Assembly (NCBI GenBank): GCA_051294375.1
Contig: CM119264.1
Coordinates: forward strand, 4,949,955 to 5,013,954
Reading direction: 5' to 3'
DNA from: Paraspadella gotoi
Taxonomy: Eukaryota; Chaetognatha
DNA: 64,000 nucleotides
Shown here: positions 58,785-64,000 of the stretch, piece after piece
How positions within the stretch are numbered: the stretch's first letter is position 1
How the letters are laid out: every line of letters begins with the position of its first letter
The notes under the pieces: model-generated
The model's input: only the letters and a program-made list of their open reading frames with translations
What the model was told of the DNA's origin: nothing
Database searches by the model: none
Program-made: the position numbers and the translations under genes

Positions 58785-61731
58785 TGAAAAATAGATTTCG
58801 AGTATCGTCTAAGATACGATTTGCATGAATAAAGATGTACATTGTACAAGCGACGTATCATAAGACATTTATATTAAAAATATTATACCGTACTTCATAT
58901 ATTATAATTTATATCATGAAATATATATTAATAGATATAGTCTTATTTTACTATTCGGGTCTGTTAAATTTAGTCAGGGATATATTACAGGCGAAAGGCG
59001 ATTAAAGCCGATTACGTCTTGAACCAACCACAGTGATCAGAGCTCAAAGTGAATCCCCGTGGTGAAAATATTCGTCGTTGTCATCGTCGTTGTCATCGTC
59101 TTGGTCATCATCGTTTTTCGTCGTCTTTGTTTTCATCGTCGATTGTCGTCGTCGTTCGTCGTCGTCGTTGTCATCATCCTCTTTCATCGATGTTCGTTGT
59201 CATCGTCGTTCGTCATCGTCGTTCATCATCATCATTGTCACCATCCTCTTTTATCGTTGTTCTTTGTCGTCGTTCGTCGTCATTGTCATCATCCTCTTTC
59301 ATCGACGTTCGTCGTCGTCGTTGTCATCATCCTTTTTCATCGACGTTCGTCGTCGTCGTTGTCATCGTCCTCTTTCATCGTCGTCGTTGTCATCATCCTA
59401 TTTCGACATCATTCCTCCTTTTCTCGGCGAAACAAAATCCCCGCTTCGCTTTCCATCGAATTCTCTTGAATTTATTGACAAAATTGAATTAATCTTTTTT
59501 ATTTTCGTCTGAGTTGATCGTCACATTTATCATTGTTAACGACAGGGACTCATTCATCGAGGGGCCGTCGGGGTCGTCGTCGTCGTCGTCGTCATTCGCC
59601 CTCGGTGACTGAGGGGGCCCCCTCAGTCACCGACGTGACTCGTTTCCCCTTCTTCTTGCGTCGTTAACTTTAATGGTCGTAATTTCGAAATGTTACTTTT
59701 TTGACGGCGAATGTCTTTTGATGGCGTTGATTGCCATTTTCGACGGCATTGATTGCCACTTTTCGATGGCGTTGATTGCACTTTTCGATGCCTGCGTCTC
59801 TATCTAATGGCGATCGTTGTCTCGTTGATGACAGGACATCGTCATTCGGATTAAAATCATCGACAAAATTCATTTCAACGATTTTTTTTTCCGTCACCTA
59901 AGTTGGTCAGATTAAAGCGGAAAGTTGAGCGACATAAATGTTGGCAGAGATCGAGAGAAAGTGAACGAGGAGAAAAGCAAAGTAAATGAACTAGAGATAG
60001 AGAGAGAGAGAGAGAGAGTCAGTAAACAGTTGCTCCGGCGATCACAAAACAGAGTTACCAATTCTGATTCTCGATTGACTTCAAGGATTAAGAAAGAAGA
60101 GCCAAAACAAAAACAATCCTAGTAAATAAAAAAAACTTTAAAAACAAACAAAACAAAAAACAAACAGAAGAAAAACCTCCCCATCACCATCACCTACCCC
60201 AGCCACAGCCCCCACTCCCTCCCCATCACCTACCCAGCCACAGCCCCCACTCCCACCATCTCCAAACTCACCAAACTCGGGCAGAGACTCCACCAGAAAG
60301 ACGACCTGATCGGGAGGCGTGTCTTCGTCGGCGGCGAGAAGTTTCCTTTCGGTCAGCGTCCTCGTTTCGCCGTATTCAACGACGATCGCTTCGTTGACGA
60401 CGACGATCGGTCGTTCGTCGTTGACGCTGGCGACTTTTACGTCGAATCGCGCCTCGATTTCGTTGACGCCGTCAGATGTCGCGATGACGAAAGAGTCGGT
60501 CGACGTCTCTCCGCCGTCGTGACGGTAGACGAGGCGTCGCCCGCCGTCGGCTGACGTTTCCGAGACGGACCACGACGTCGAGGGATCGAGAGGGGGCGTT
60601 GACGACGCTTCCACGCTGACCGGCGTCGCCTCCCTCGTCTCCAACGTCAACGTCCCGTGGGACGGCGCCGATTTGACGAAGACTCGAAGAACGTCGCCGG
60701 GAATGTCCTCGTCAACGGCGTCCATCGTCTCCGGAGGAACTATCGCAGCGCCACCTTCTTTGACGCTCAAGACTCGCGGCGTCGTCGGCGTCATCGTCCA
60801 TCGCGGCGCCTCGTCTTTCGTCGGCGTGATTTCGACGGCGAGAGAAACGACGCCGCTTCGAGATTCGCCAGAGTCGACGACGAAGATAGAGACGGAGTCG
60901 TTCGTGGGTTCCACGCCGCGATGGAGACTCTGAACGTAGGAGACGGCGCCGTCCACTACGTCGCCGTAAGTGAAGAGGGTTGCTGCGGCGTCTGCGGCAG
61001 TGTCAGCGGCTGCCGCGGCAGCGTCGCGGCGGCGTCGGACGCGTAGGTATCCAGCGTTGGGAGGAGAAGCGACGACGAAGGTGAGATGATGAAGCGCCGT
61101 GTCGGGATCGGAGAGAGCGAAGTGGGCGGGTGTGAGAGGGGCGGAGTTGGCTGAAGGTGGATGAGGGATGAAAGGAGTGAGTGGATTGATGAGGGAATGA
61201 ATGAATGAGTGAGGAAAATAATAAATGAATGAATGAATTAATGAATAAAAGAATAAATTAATGACAAAAATAAATGAATTAAAAAATTAATAATAAATCG
61301 ATCACATTTAAAGAGATCCCCAGACCATAGTCTACCTTCCACGCACACCAACGCCTCCTTCACCGCCACCGACGGCGCCTGATCGTCCACCGGAAGGACG
61401 ACGACGTTAACGTCCCACGTCCGCCGCCGCCGCCGCCGACGCTTCGCCCGCTGCTTCCCCCGCCGCCGACGCTCCCGCCGCTCCGCCCGCCGCTTTTGAT
61501 TCCGCTTGGTCTCTTGCTTGCTTCGACGCTTGGCCCGACCTTCCTCGCTCCCCGCGATTGCCACGCTGAAAGAGTCGCTGCCCGTTACGGTGCCGACCTC
61601 GCCCCCGGTGTGAAGGTAAGTCACTCCGCCGCGCCGCAGGTCCGCCGCGGTGAAGGCGGTGCAGCGGGTGGAGGGACAGGTGGTGGCGGGGGCGGGGCAG
61701 GATGCGGGGCGGCAGAGGATTTGACCGGAAT
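31152..61731 (-). CDS. FREM1: FREM1-like extracellular matrix protein (CSPG repeats, Calx-beta, C-type lectin), 5' incomplete
   Basis: Basement-membrane-associated protein of the Fras1/FREM family. Exons found, 5' to 3': 61,731-61,336, 61,150-60,272, 54,467-54,314, 41,326-41,165, 40,364-40,225, 40,079-39,992, 39,224-39,081, 38,767-38,459, 34,877-34,731, 34,082-33,924, 33,273-33,185, 32,600-31,805, 31,678-31,152. From 54,467 to 33,924 every junction is in phase. CSPG repeats are recognised by patterns such as VYVHSATGARDDDAFEF, VTLRVGKGGEAVITPSHLF, LKFLVTKHPVHGILV and LVYRHDGGETSTDSF. The order CSPG repeats, Calx-beta, C-type lectin is that of FREM1, and differs from FREM2/FRAS1. At least one exon between 60,272 and 54,467 is missing (phase mismatch). 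The signal peptide and first repeats lie to the right of 61,731 or outside the window. The gene hosts a PhyH-family gene in its 13-kb intron. Confidence 0.85.
31805..32600 (-). CDS. FREM1-like gene: end of Calx-beta domain and linker exon
   Basis: The frame reads IRFDVGESLRVFDLRIP and RRPINAVLGTQRRLEVTTLD (Calx-beta strands), then a Gly-rich run (GGC/GGA repeats at 32,310-32,345), a basic Gly/Lys linker, and CTGATEGLLQYIPDSG with LYTCRRGRW, which matches the Cys-bounded segment preceding the lectin domain in FREM1. The acceptor TTCTAG (first base 32,600) fits phase 0. Its junction with the preceding Calx-beta exon (33,185, phase 2) does not match, so an indel or a missed exon is likely there. 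Confidence 0.75.
33185..34082 (-). CDS. FREM1-like gene: Calx-beta exons (34,082-33,924 and 33,273-33,185)
   Basis: The first exon encodes TRTVRFFWSTLNF and FPVEIERRVGDVTSSWAEV, the beginning of a Calx-beta fold, and ends GAG before GTGAGAG. The second encodes TWSAIDF, a run of ten threonines from ACA/ACG repeats, and PAFDGAELPPR, ending before GTAAAAG. Calx-beta domains normally have a G-x-D-F motif and a short loop here, so the Thr run is an insertion. Confidence 0.6.
33490..33760 (+). repeat. Dispersed repeat family C, copy 2
   Basis: Same family as 30,110-30,400. It starts TTGTGGCGGTATATTCACACC and lies in an intron of the FREM1-like gene. Confidence 0.8.
34999..35071. repeat. Perfect 26-bp inverted repeat (hairpin) with 21-nt loop
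   Basis: The left arm 34,999-35,024 starts ATTAGGAAAAACAG. The right arm 35,046-35,071 is its exact reverse complement. The sequence ATAATATCGCTTTC occurs just before the left arm and again about 35 bp after the right arm. It lies in an intron of the FREM1-like gene. Confidence 0.9.
35289..36083 (+). repeat. 0.8-kb repeat family D, copy 1 (inverted partner at 42,097-42,935)
   Basis: It contains GCTGGAGCAGGAAAGTA near its left end, a 5' part with open frames, CCTACCCGGCGAAGTTTCTG, and an (AG)n tract at 35,915-35,996, then CTTTCTAACGTTTTCC. The partner is the same sequence reversed, including the (CT)n, with differences dominated by 1-bp indels. The frame at 35,503-35,769 is broken in the partner, so it is not called as a gene. 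Confidence 0.85.
37140..38012. repeat. Clustered (CT)n / (TCC)n microsatellites
   Basis: CT tracts at about 37,140-37,235, 37,575-37,647 and 37,955-38,012. They lie in the intron between FREM exons 38,459 and 34,877; no coding content. Confidence 0.9.
38459..41326 (-). CDS. FREM1-like gene: block of five in-phase CSPG-repeat exons
   Basis: Exons 41,326-41,165 (54 codons), 40,364-40,225, 40,079-39,992, 39,224-39,081 (48 codons) and 38,767-38,459 (103 codons). Joined, they give consecutive CSPG repeats: PLTPSFLSAADESRRSEQIV, then HDLAASSVVYVHS, then LRRVTLRVGKGGEAVITPSH, then DVDTPAEHLKFLVTKHPVHG, then KVVYRHQ joined to GDDAASDVFLFLLTDG. Each junction has AG and GT borders and matching phase. 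Exon 41,326 follows exon 54,467-54,314 (ending WVRPLE) in phase 0. Confidence 0.85.
39585..39985. repeat. (ATC)n tract containing two assembly gaps
   Basis: CATCATCATC repeats with N runs at 39,646-39,655 and 39,773-39,969. The tract ends just before the donor of the FREM exon at 39,992. Confidence 0.9.
40575..41010. repeat. AAGTAAAAGTAAG-type satellite
   Basis: About 430 bp of irregular AGTAAA/AAGTAAAAGT units in a FREM intron. Unit length varies; no coding content. Confidence 0.85.
41902..41926. other. Assembly gap (25 N)
   Basis: A run of N in the large FREM intron. Other gaps lie at 46,597-46,606, 48,627-48,818, 58,590-58,614, 62,450-62,643 and 62,937-62,946, besides the two in the (ATC)n tract. 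Confidence 1.
42097..42935 (-). repeat. 0.8-kb repeat family D, copy 2 (inverted)
   Basis: Reverse complement of 35,289-36,083, including a (CT)n block at 42,200-42,298. Similarity stops abruptly at both ends (TAAATCATTTCTAA at 42,097 and GAAGATGTTCGGGG at 42,935). Confidence 0.85.
43125..43258. repeat. Two tandem copies of a GC-rich unit of about 63 bp
   Basis: GAGCGGCGGAGGAGCGACAG and GGGTGGGAAGGAAGGGGAGC are repeated in tandem, with an internal GAAGCGGCAAGGAA repeat. Confidence 0.85.
43300..47266. other. Large FREM intron, part left of the nested gene
   Basis: AT-rich intron. It contains GATGAT (43,325-43,365), a GTCGTC-rich patch (43,660-43,745), a GACT run (44,085-44,112) and loose 15-bp TCAATTCAAGATCG repeats (44,335-44,580). 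No exon was found. Confidence 0.5.
47267..51698 (+). CDS. Phytanoyl-CoA dioxygenase (PhyH) family protein, nested in a FREM intron
   Basis: Predicted Fe(II)/2-oxoglutarate-dependent oxygenase; substrate unknown. Exons: 47,267-47,399, 47,513-47,629, 47,936-48,084, 48,356 to about 48,560, 49,551-49,683, 50,830-50,942, 51,069-51,136, 51,400-51,444, 51,556-51,698. The start is MAPLKDAYPEVYTVAPSQC and the first three junctions are in phase. Family motifs are GTPIWNLRPKVPG, VPWHQDNAY (the iron-binding H-x-D), NGCMQVV, GTWYVELSED, IPFGGFLLIQNCIPHR (distal iron His), IRWSLDLQMADPRKPVGF and GPWMNRWEIVHHNVHT. It matches the PhyH group with GPWM...WE...HH endings rather than PHYHD1 proper. Exon 4 has one extra base and an apparent deletion of about 15 bp, and exon 6 lacks one T in a T run; a 192-N gap follows exon 4. 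Two family-A repeats lie in its introns. It is either an intact gene with sequence errors or a recent pseudogene. Confidence 0.8.
48905..49165 (+). repeat. Dispersed repeat family A copy in a PhyH-gene intron
   Basis: GGGAGTGGTCTTTTCATACA through TTGGTTGTACCAATTTTATA; near identical to 2,700-2,960. Confidence 0.9.
50046..50235 (-). mobile_element. tRNA-derived SINE, family 1
   Basis: On the minus strand it starts GACCCGGTGGCTCATTGAGT (A-box-like TGGCTCATTGAG) and has GGGTTCAATCC about 50 nt later (a B box one base off consensus). It then shares a non-tRNA body with 27,430-27,575. Spacing and order are those of a polymerase III promoter. It lies in a PhyH-gene intron. Confidence 0.8.
50365..50622 (+). 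repeat. Dispersed repeat family A copy in a PhyH-gene intron
   Basis: Near identical to the copy at 2,700-2,960. It creates a spurious open frame at 50,345-50,590. Confidence 0.9.
51850..52255. repeat. 18-bp minisatellite, CATAATTTGGTCAACTGG type
   Basis: About 22 irregular units with variation at three or four positions. It starts 150 bp after the PhyH-gene stop, inside the FREM intron. Confidence 0.85.
52350..53245. repeat. Family E ends: two copies of a GACCGACAAAGTG repeat
   Basis: 52,350-52,425 and 53,160-53,245 share GGACCGACAAAGTG, GAGTC and a terminal hairpin-like GATCTGCTGACAAGCAGATC followed by CGACTA. Related to, but distinct from, family B. AT-rich intron lies between them; no exon seen. 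Confidence 0.65.
53505..53595 (+). repeat. Dispersed repeat family B, 3' end
   Basis: AATTGGGACAAACTAACCGA through ACCGACCGAAAAGTGACTC to CTCTCGGCGCAAC. Confidence 0.75.
54314..54467 (-). CDS. FREM1-like gene: CSPG-repeat exon left of the host intron boundary
   Basis: Encodes YVHTLPLGDATSDSFRFSVT, then VTPSLAFVFRFVNVDKGNI and ALWVRPLE, the second half of a CSPG repeat (Y-x-H ... D-S-F pattern). The donor is CTGGAG then GTGAGCG. It needs phase 2 from its predecessor, which the exon at 60,272 (phase 1) does not supply. Confidence 0.85.
55190..55450 (-). repeat. Dispersed repeat family A, inverted copy
   Basis: Reverse complement of the family-A core (TTGCCCCTGACTTTGGACAG, then CTCCCAGAGTTCCTGGCTTT). 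Confidence 0.9.
55590..55695 (-). CDS. Possible missing FREM1-like exon
   Basis: Acceptor GCCGAGACAG, then an open frame reading CGIAEVTLTAEDGKQDGNLE before GTTGCG. It accepts phase 1 from the exon at 60,272 but ends in phase 0, so it does not by itself restore the frame into 54,467. Weak. Confidence 0.2.
56045..56150. repeat. (TTTC)n tetranucleotide repeat
   Basis: About 100 bp of CTTT units with minor interruptions. Confidence 0.95.
56177..61034. repeat. 2.4-kb block present twice across an N gap (probable false duplication)
   Basis: 56,177-58,589 and 58,615-61,034 align end to end. The second begins right after the 25-N gap at the sequence where the first begins, and the first ends exactly at the gap. 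Differences are mostly 1-2 bp indels and repeat-length changes. The second copy carries the intact FREM exon (61,150-60,272). The first carries the same exon (58,589-57,842) with multiple frameshifts, cut off by the gap. Both include (CT)n tracts (56,267-56,328 and 58,703-58,782). Confidence 0.9.
60272..61150 (-). CDS. FREM1-like gene: 293-codon exon with two to three CSPG repeats
   Basis: Fully open. It encodes SAPLTPAHFALSDPDTALHH, TFVVASPPNAGYLRV, SYVQSLHRGVEPTNDSVSIF, VVSLAVEITPTKDEAPRW, VLSVKEGGAAIVPPETMDAV, DGGRRLVYRHDGGETSTDSF and VVVNEAIVVEYGETRTLTER. These are the successive beginnings and ends of CSPG repeats. An alanine-rich insert (DAAAAADTAADAAATL) interrupts the first repeat. 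The donor is GAGTTTG then GTGAGTTTGG. It joins 61,336 in phase 1. Confidence 0.9.
61336..61731 (-). CDS. FREM1-like gene: CSPG-repeat exon with a strongly basic insertion
   Basis: TTTAG acceptor, then a Cys/Pro-rich start (GQILCRPASCPAPATTCPS), TAADLRRGGVTYLHTGGEVG and GSDSFSVAIAG. An insertion of about 40 residues follows that is mostly Arg, Lys, Gln and Glu (RRSKQETKRNQKRRAERRER and onward, coded at about 61,420-61,540). The repeat then resumes with TWDVNVVVLPVDDQAPSVAV. The donor is GTGGAAG then GTAGAC. The Cys-rich start may mark the first repeat after an N-terminal domain. Confidence 0.8.
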
Positions 61732-61769
61732 CTAAAAAGGGGAAAAAATCATTATTTGATTACCGAGCT

Positions 61770-61829
61770 ATTATATTGATTGATTGATTGATTGATTGAT
61801 TCATTGATAGATTGATAGATTAGATAGAT

Positions 61830-61860
<31 letters not shown>

Positions 61861-61868
61861 ATAGATTG
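61770..61868. repeat. (GATT)n followed by (GATA)n
   Basis: Tetranucleotide runs upstream (on the minus strand) of the FREM exon at 61,731. Confidence 0.95.
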
Positions 61869-61869
61869 A

Positions 61870-62936
61870 TTGTTTAAATATTTTAAGCATTTTTAAAATT
61901 AAATCTGATTAGGTGACATTTAAATTTGCTGTTTAACTAATCTTACGATGAAAACGCAATGATTTTAAATAATTTTATTCATTCAAATTAAAATTTCAAA
62001 AAAATAAAAATAAAGGGAAAAACAAAAAAAATTTAAAAAGACAATTTTGCTTTCGATAAAAGGATAAAAAGAGAGAAATAAAAAAAACTCTCAACGGAAA
62101 CGAAAAAGAGAGAGAAAAAGCAAAACGAGGGAAATGGGAAAAAAAGAAAGAAAGAAAAAACAAAATGAGGGAAATGGGGGGAAAAAAGAAAGAAATAAAG
62201 CAAAACGAGGGAAATGGGTAAAAAAAAAAAAAAAAAAAAAATTAGGAAAATAGAAAAAAAAAGTAAGAAAAATCAAATTGTTTTTCATCTTCAGGAAGAG
62301 AAATAATTTTAAAAATGGAGGATTTTTCGCCTTTCGCTTCTCGAGGAGTAAATTGAGAGTAATTTCCAGCAAAAAGGAATTTTTTTTATTCATCGTTTTC
62401 TTTACGGGAAAGAAAACGACTTGAAATCCCCCATTTATTCTTTCTCTCTNNNNNNNNNNNNNNNNNNNNNNNNNNNNNNNNNNNNNNNNNNNNNNNNNNN
62501 NNNNNNNNNNNNNNNNNNNNNNNNNNNNNNNNNNNNNNNNNNNNNNNNNNNNNNNNNNNNNNNNNNNNNNNNNNNNNNNNNNNNNNNNNNNNNNNNNNNN
62601 NNNNNNNNNNNNNNNNNNNNNNNNNNNNNNNNNNNNNNNNNNNTCTCTCTCTCTGTTCTTCCCACAGCTGCACCTAAGTCGCTCACATAATTTTTTTCTG
62701 TCCTACTTAGTTCTTAATAAAAAAAAAGATTTAAAAAAATAAATTTAGGCTAACATGAATTGACAAGACAGGGAAAGGGTACCGTATAACCATGAGATTA
62801 TCACCTATATGTTCAAAGATTCTAGAACGAGTCTAAATAAATATACACAAAAAAAAAACAAATAAAAACTAACTAAATAACAAATATAACAAATAACAAA
62901 ACGAAACTATTACTACAGAAGAGAAAAAAAAAACAA
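61870..62936. other. Gap-containing AT- and A-rich region without a gene
   Basis: A-rich sequence with repeated AACGAGGGAAATGGG units (62,120-62,220) and a (CT)n tract broken by N at 62,450-62,643. No exon seen. Confidence 0.5.
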
Positions 62937-62946
62937 NNNNNNNNNN

Positions 62947-63617
62947 CTATGAGCTGCGATTGTTGTTTCTATTACTATGACGACGACGAGGACGATTACT
63001 ACAAGTCACGTAACCAAGCAACCGAATCGGACAACAAGGACGCCACAACTGGCAACGCCGACTTCATGGTAACGTCATCCTTCGACGCCGACGACGCGAT
63101 AGGCGACGCCGTCAGAGCGGAACTGGAAGCGGGATTTTCGCGCGGCGTCAAAAAGGTCGGGCGGCGTCGATCCAATAGGCATCAATCCGGCGTCCTTGGC
63201 GTCGGCGTCGGCGGCGGCGGCGGCGTCGGCGGCGGCGGCGATGTTAAGTTTAAGTTTACTACATTCTTTCCCAACGACGCCAACATCGACGGTGGAAAAG
63301 GAGAGCGCGAGATTGTAAGCGCCGGCAGCAGCGTCAGCGGCGGCGGCAGCGGCGGCGTCGGCGGCGAAAGTTACGATCTTCTGCCGAAATCGACGGAAGA
63401 AGCGAAAACCGGCGCCGACAAATACGACGTTCCATCCACGGCGTCGATGATCAAACGACGGCTGCGGAAATTGCAGCAACAACAGCAGCTCATTCAGCGA
63501 CAGCAACTCTATATACATCGTCTTCGTCAACAGCAAGATCAACGGAATCAGCAGCAGCCAATCATCGAGCTTCCGCCGAAAAAACATCAGCAGCAGCAGC
63601 AGGACGACCGACAATAA
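62947..63617 (+). CDS. Unrecognised Gly- and Gln-rich reading frame
   Basis: Open from the edge of a 10-N gap to TAA at 63,615-63,617 (first ATG 62,949, 222 codons). An acidic, Tyr-rich start (YYYDDDEDDYY) is followed by a mixed segment (ATESDNKDATTGNADFMVTS), Gly/Val runs from GGCGTC repeats, then YDVPSTASMIKRRLRKLQQQ and Gln-rich sequence ending PPKKHQQQQQDDRQ. The KRRLRKL plus Gln helix-like segment looks protein-like. The minus strand is also open here because of the trinucleotide composition. It is either a terminal exon of a plus-strand gene or composition-driven open sequence. Confidence 0.35.
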
Positions 63618-63654
63618 AAATTCGCAATACAAGATAAGATAACTTTACCTGGGA

Positions 63655-63725
63655 TTTTACGACGACAAAGCCGACGTCGTCGTCGTCGCGTCGTCGTCGT
63701 CGTCGTCATCGTCGTCGTCGTGTGA
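63655..63725. repeat. (GTC)n trinucleotide repeat
   Basis: GTCGTCGTC runs. On the minus strand a CCCAG/GTAAAG donor-like site sits at about 63,650, but the frame before it is closed by a stop. Confidence 0.9.
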
Positions 63726-64000
63726 CGTTAAATTGACGTCAAGTAGACCGAGTGGATTATCGCTCGCGCCTGCGAGGGACAAAGTCATCAACCGTTTTCA
63801 CATGTCAATCGCTACCTCATTACGCTCCATCACGGAAGCAATCATCTGCGCAATCATCTGTATGAAGTCTAGTATACAGTTGCCTATGTATTTTCTCTCT
63901 GCTCATTCATCGCTCGTTCCTCTGCTCATAATCATTATTCTTGCTCTCATCTCATCTTCAAACGTTACGCTCATCTGTTCATTCATTCATGTCGTTTCAC

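Overview
The window is animal (metazoan) nuclear DNA. It holds intron-rich genes with GT-AG splice sites, and five recognisable animal families: an SLC4 bicarbonate transporter, tropomyosin, a KIF17/OSM-3 kinesin, a FREM1-like basement-membrane protein and a phytanoyl-CoA dioxygenase family protein. There are also tRNA-derived SINEs, hammerhead-ribozyme-like motifs and very long (AG)n tracts. Nothing bacterial (operons, CRISPR, IS) is present. Divergence from vertebrate proteins and compact introns suggest an invertebrate; I cannot name the phylum.

Layout, left to right. 1-6,804: 5' half of an SLC4-type transporter gene, minus strand, cut by the window edge. 7,000-11,000: mostly repeats. 11,045-14,045: a complete tropomyosin gene, minus strand. 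14,050-18,000: SINE, possible LTR fragment, long (AG)n, and one candidate orphan exon. 18,298-19,625: a four-exon gene for an unrecognised secreted cysteine-rich protein, minus strand. 20,200-20,420: CpG-rich promoter-like patch. 23,417-30,617: KIF17-like kinesin, minus strand, with a tandem exon array near its 3' end. 31,152 to at least 61,731: FREM1-like gene, minus strand, with CSPG repeats, a Calx-beta domain and a C-terminal C-type lectin domain. One of its introns (41,327-54,313) contains a complete plus-strand PhyH-family gene (47,267-51,698). 62,947-63,617: unrecognised Gly/Gln-rich plus-strand reading frame.

Exon structures were derived by hand from splice consensus, reading phase and family resemblance. 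Most junctions in the SLC4, tropomyosin, secreted-protein, motor and FREM genes keep phase exactly, which is the main support. Several conserved exons (kinesin neck, PhyH exons 4 and 6) carry single-base shifts. A 2.4-kb block at 56,177-61,034 appears twice across an N gap, with its copies differing largely by small indels. Together these point to a draft assembly with residual indel errors and at least one unmerged contig overlap, so apparent pseudogenisation should be read cautiously.

The genes share no pathway. The most unusual material is structural: tandem arrays that have amplified splice-site sequence in two neighbouring cytoskeletal genes, hammerhead-like ribozyme cores in dispersed repeats, and the novel secreted protein.
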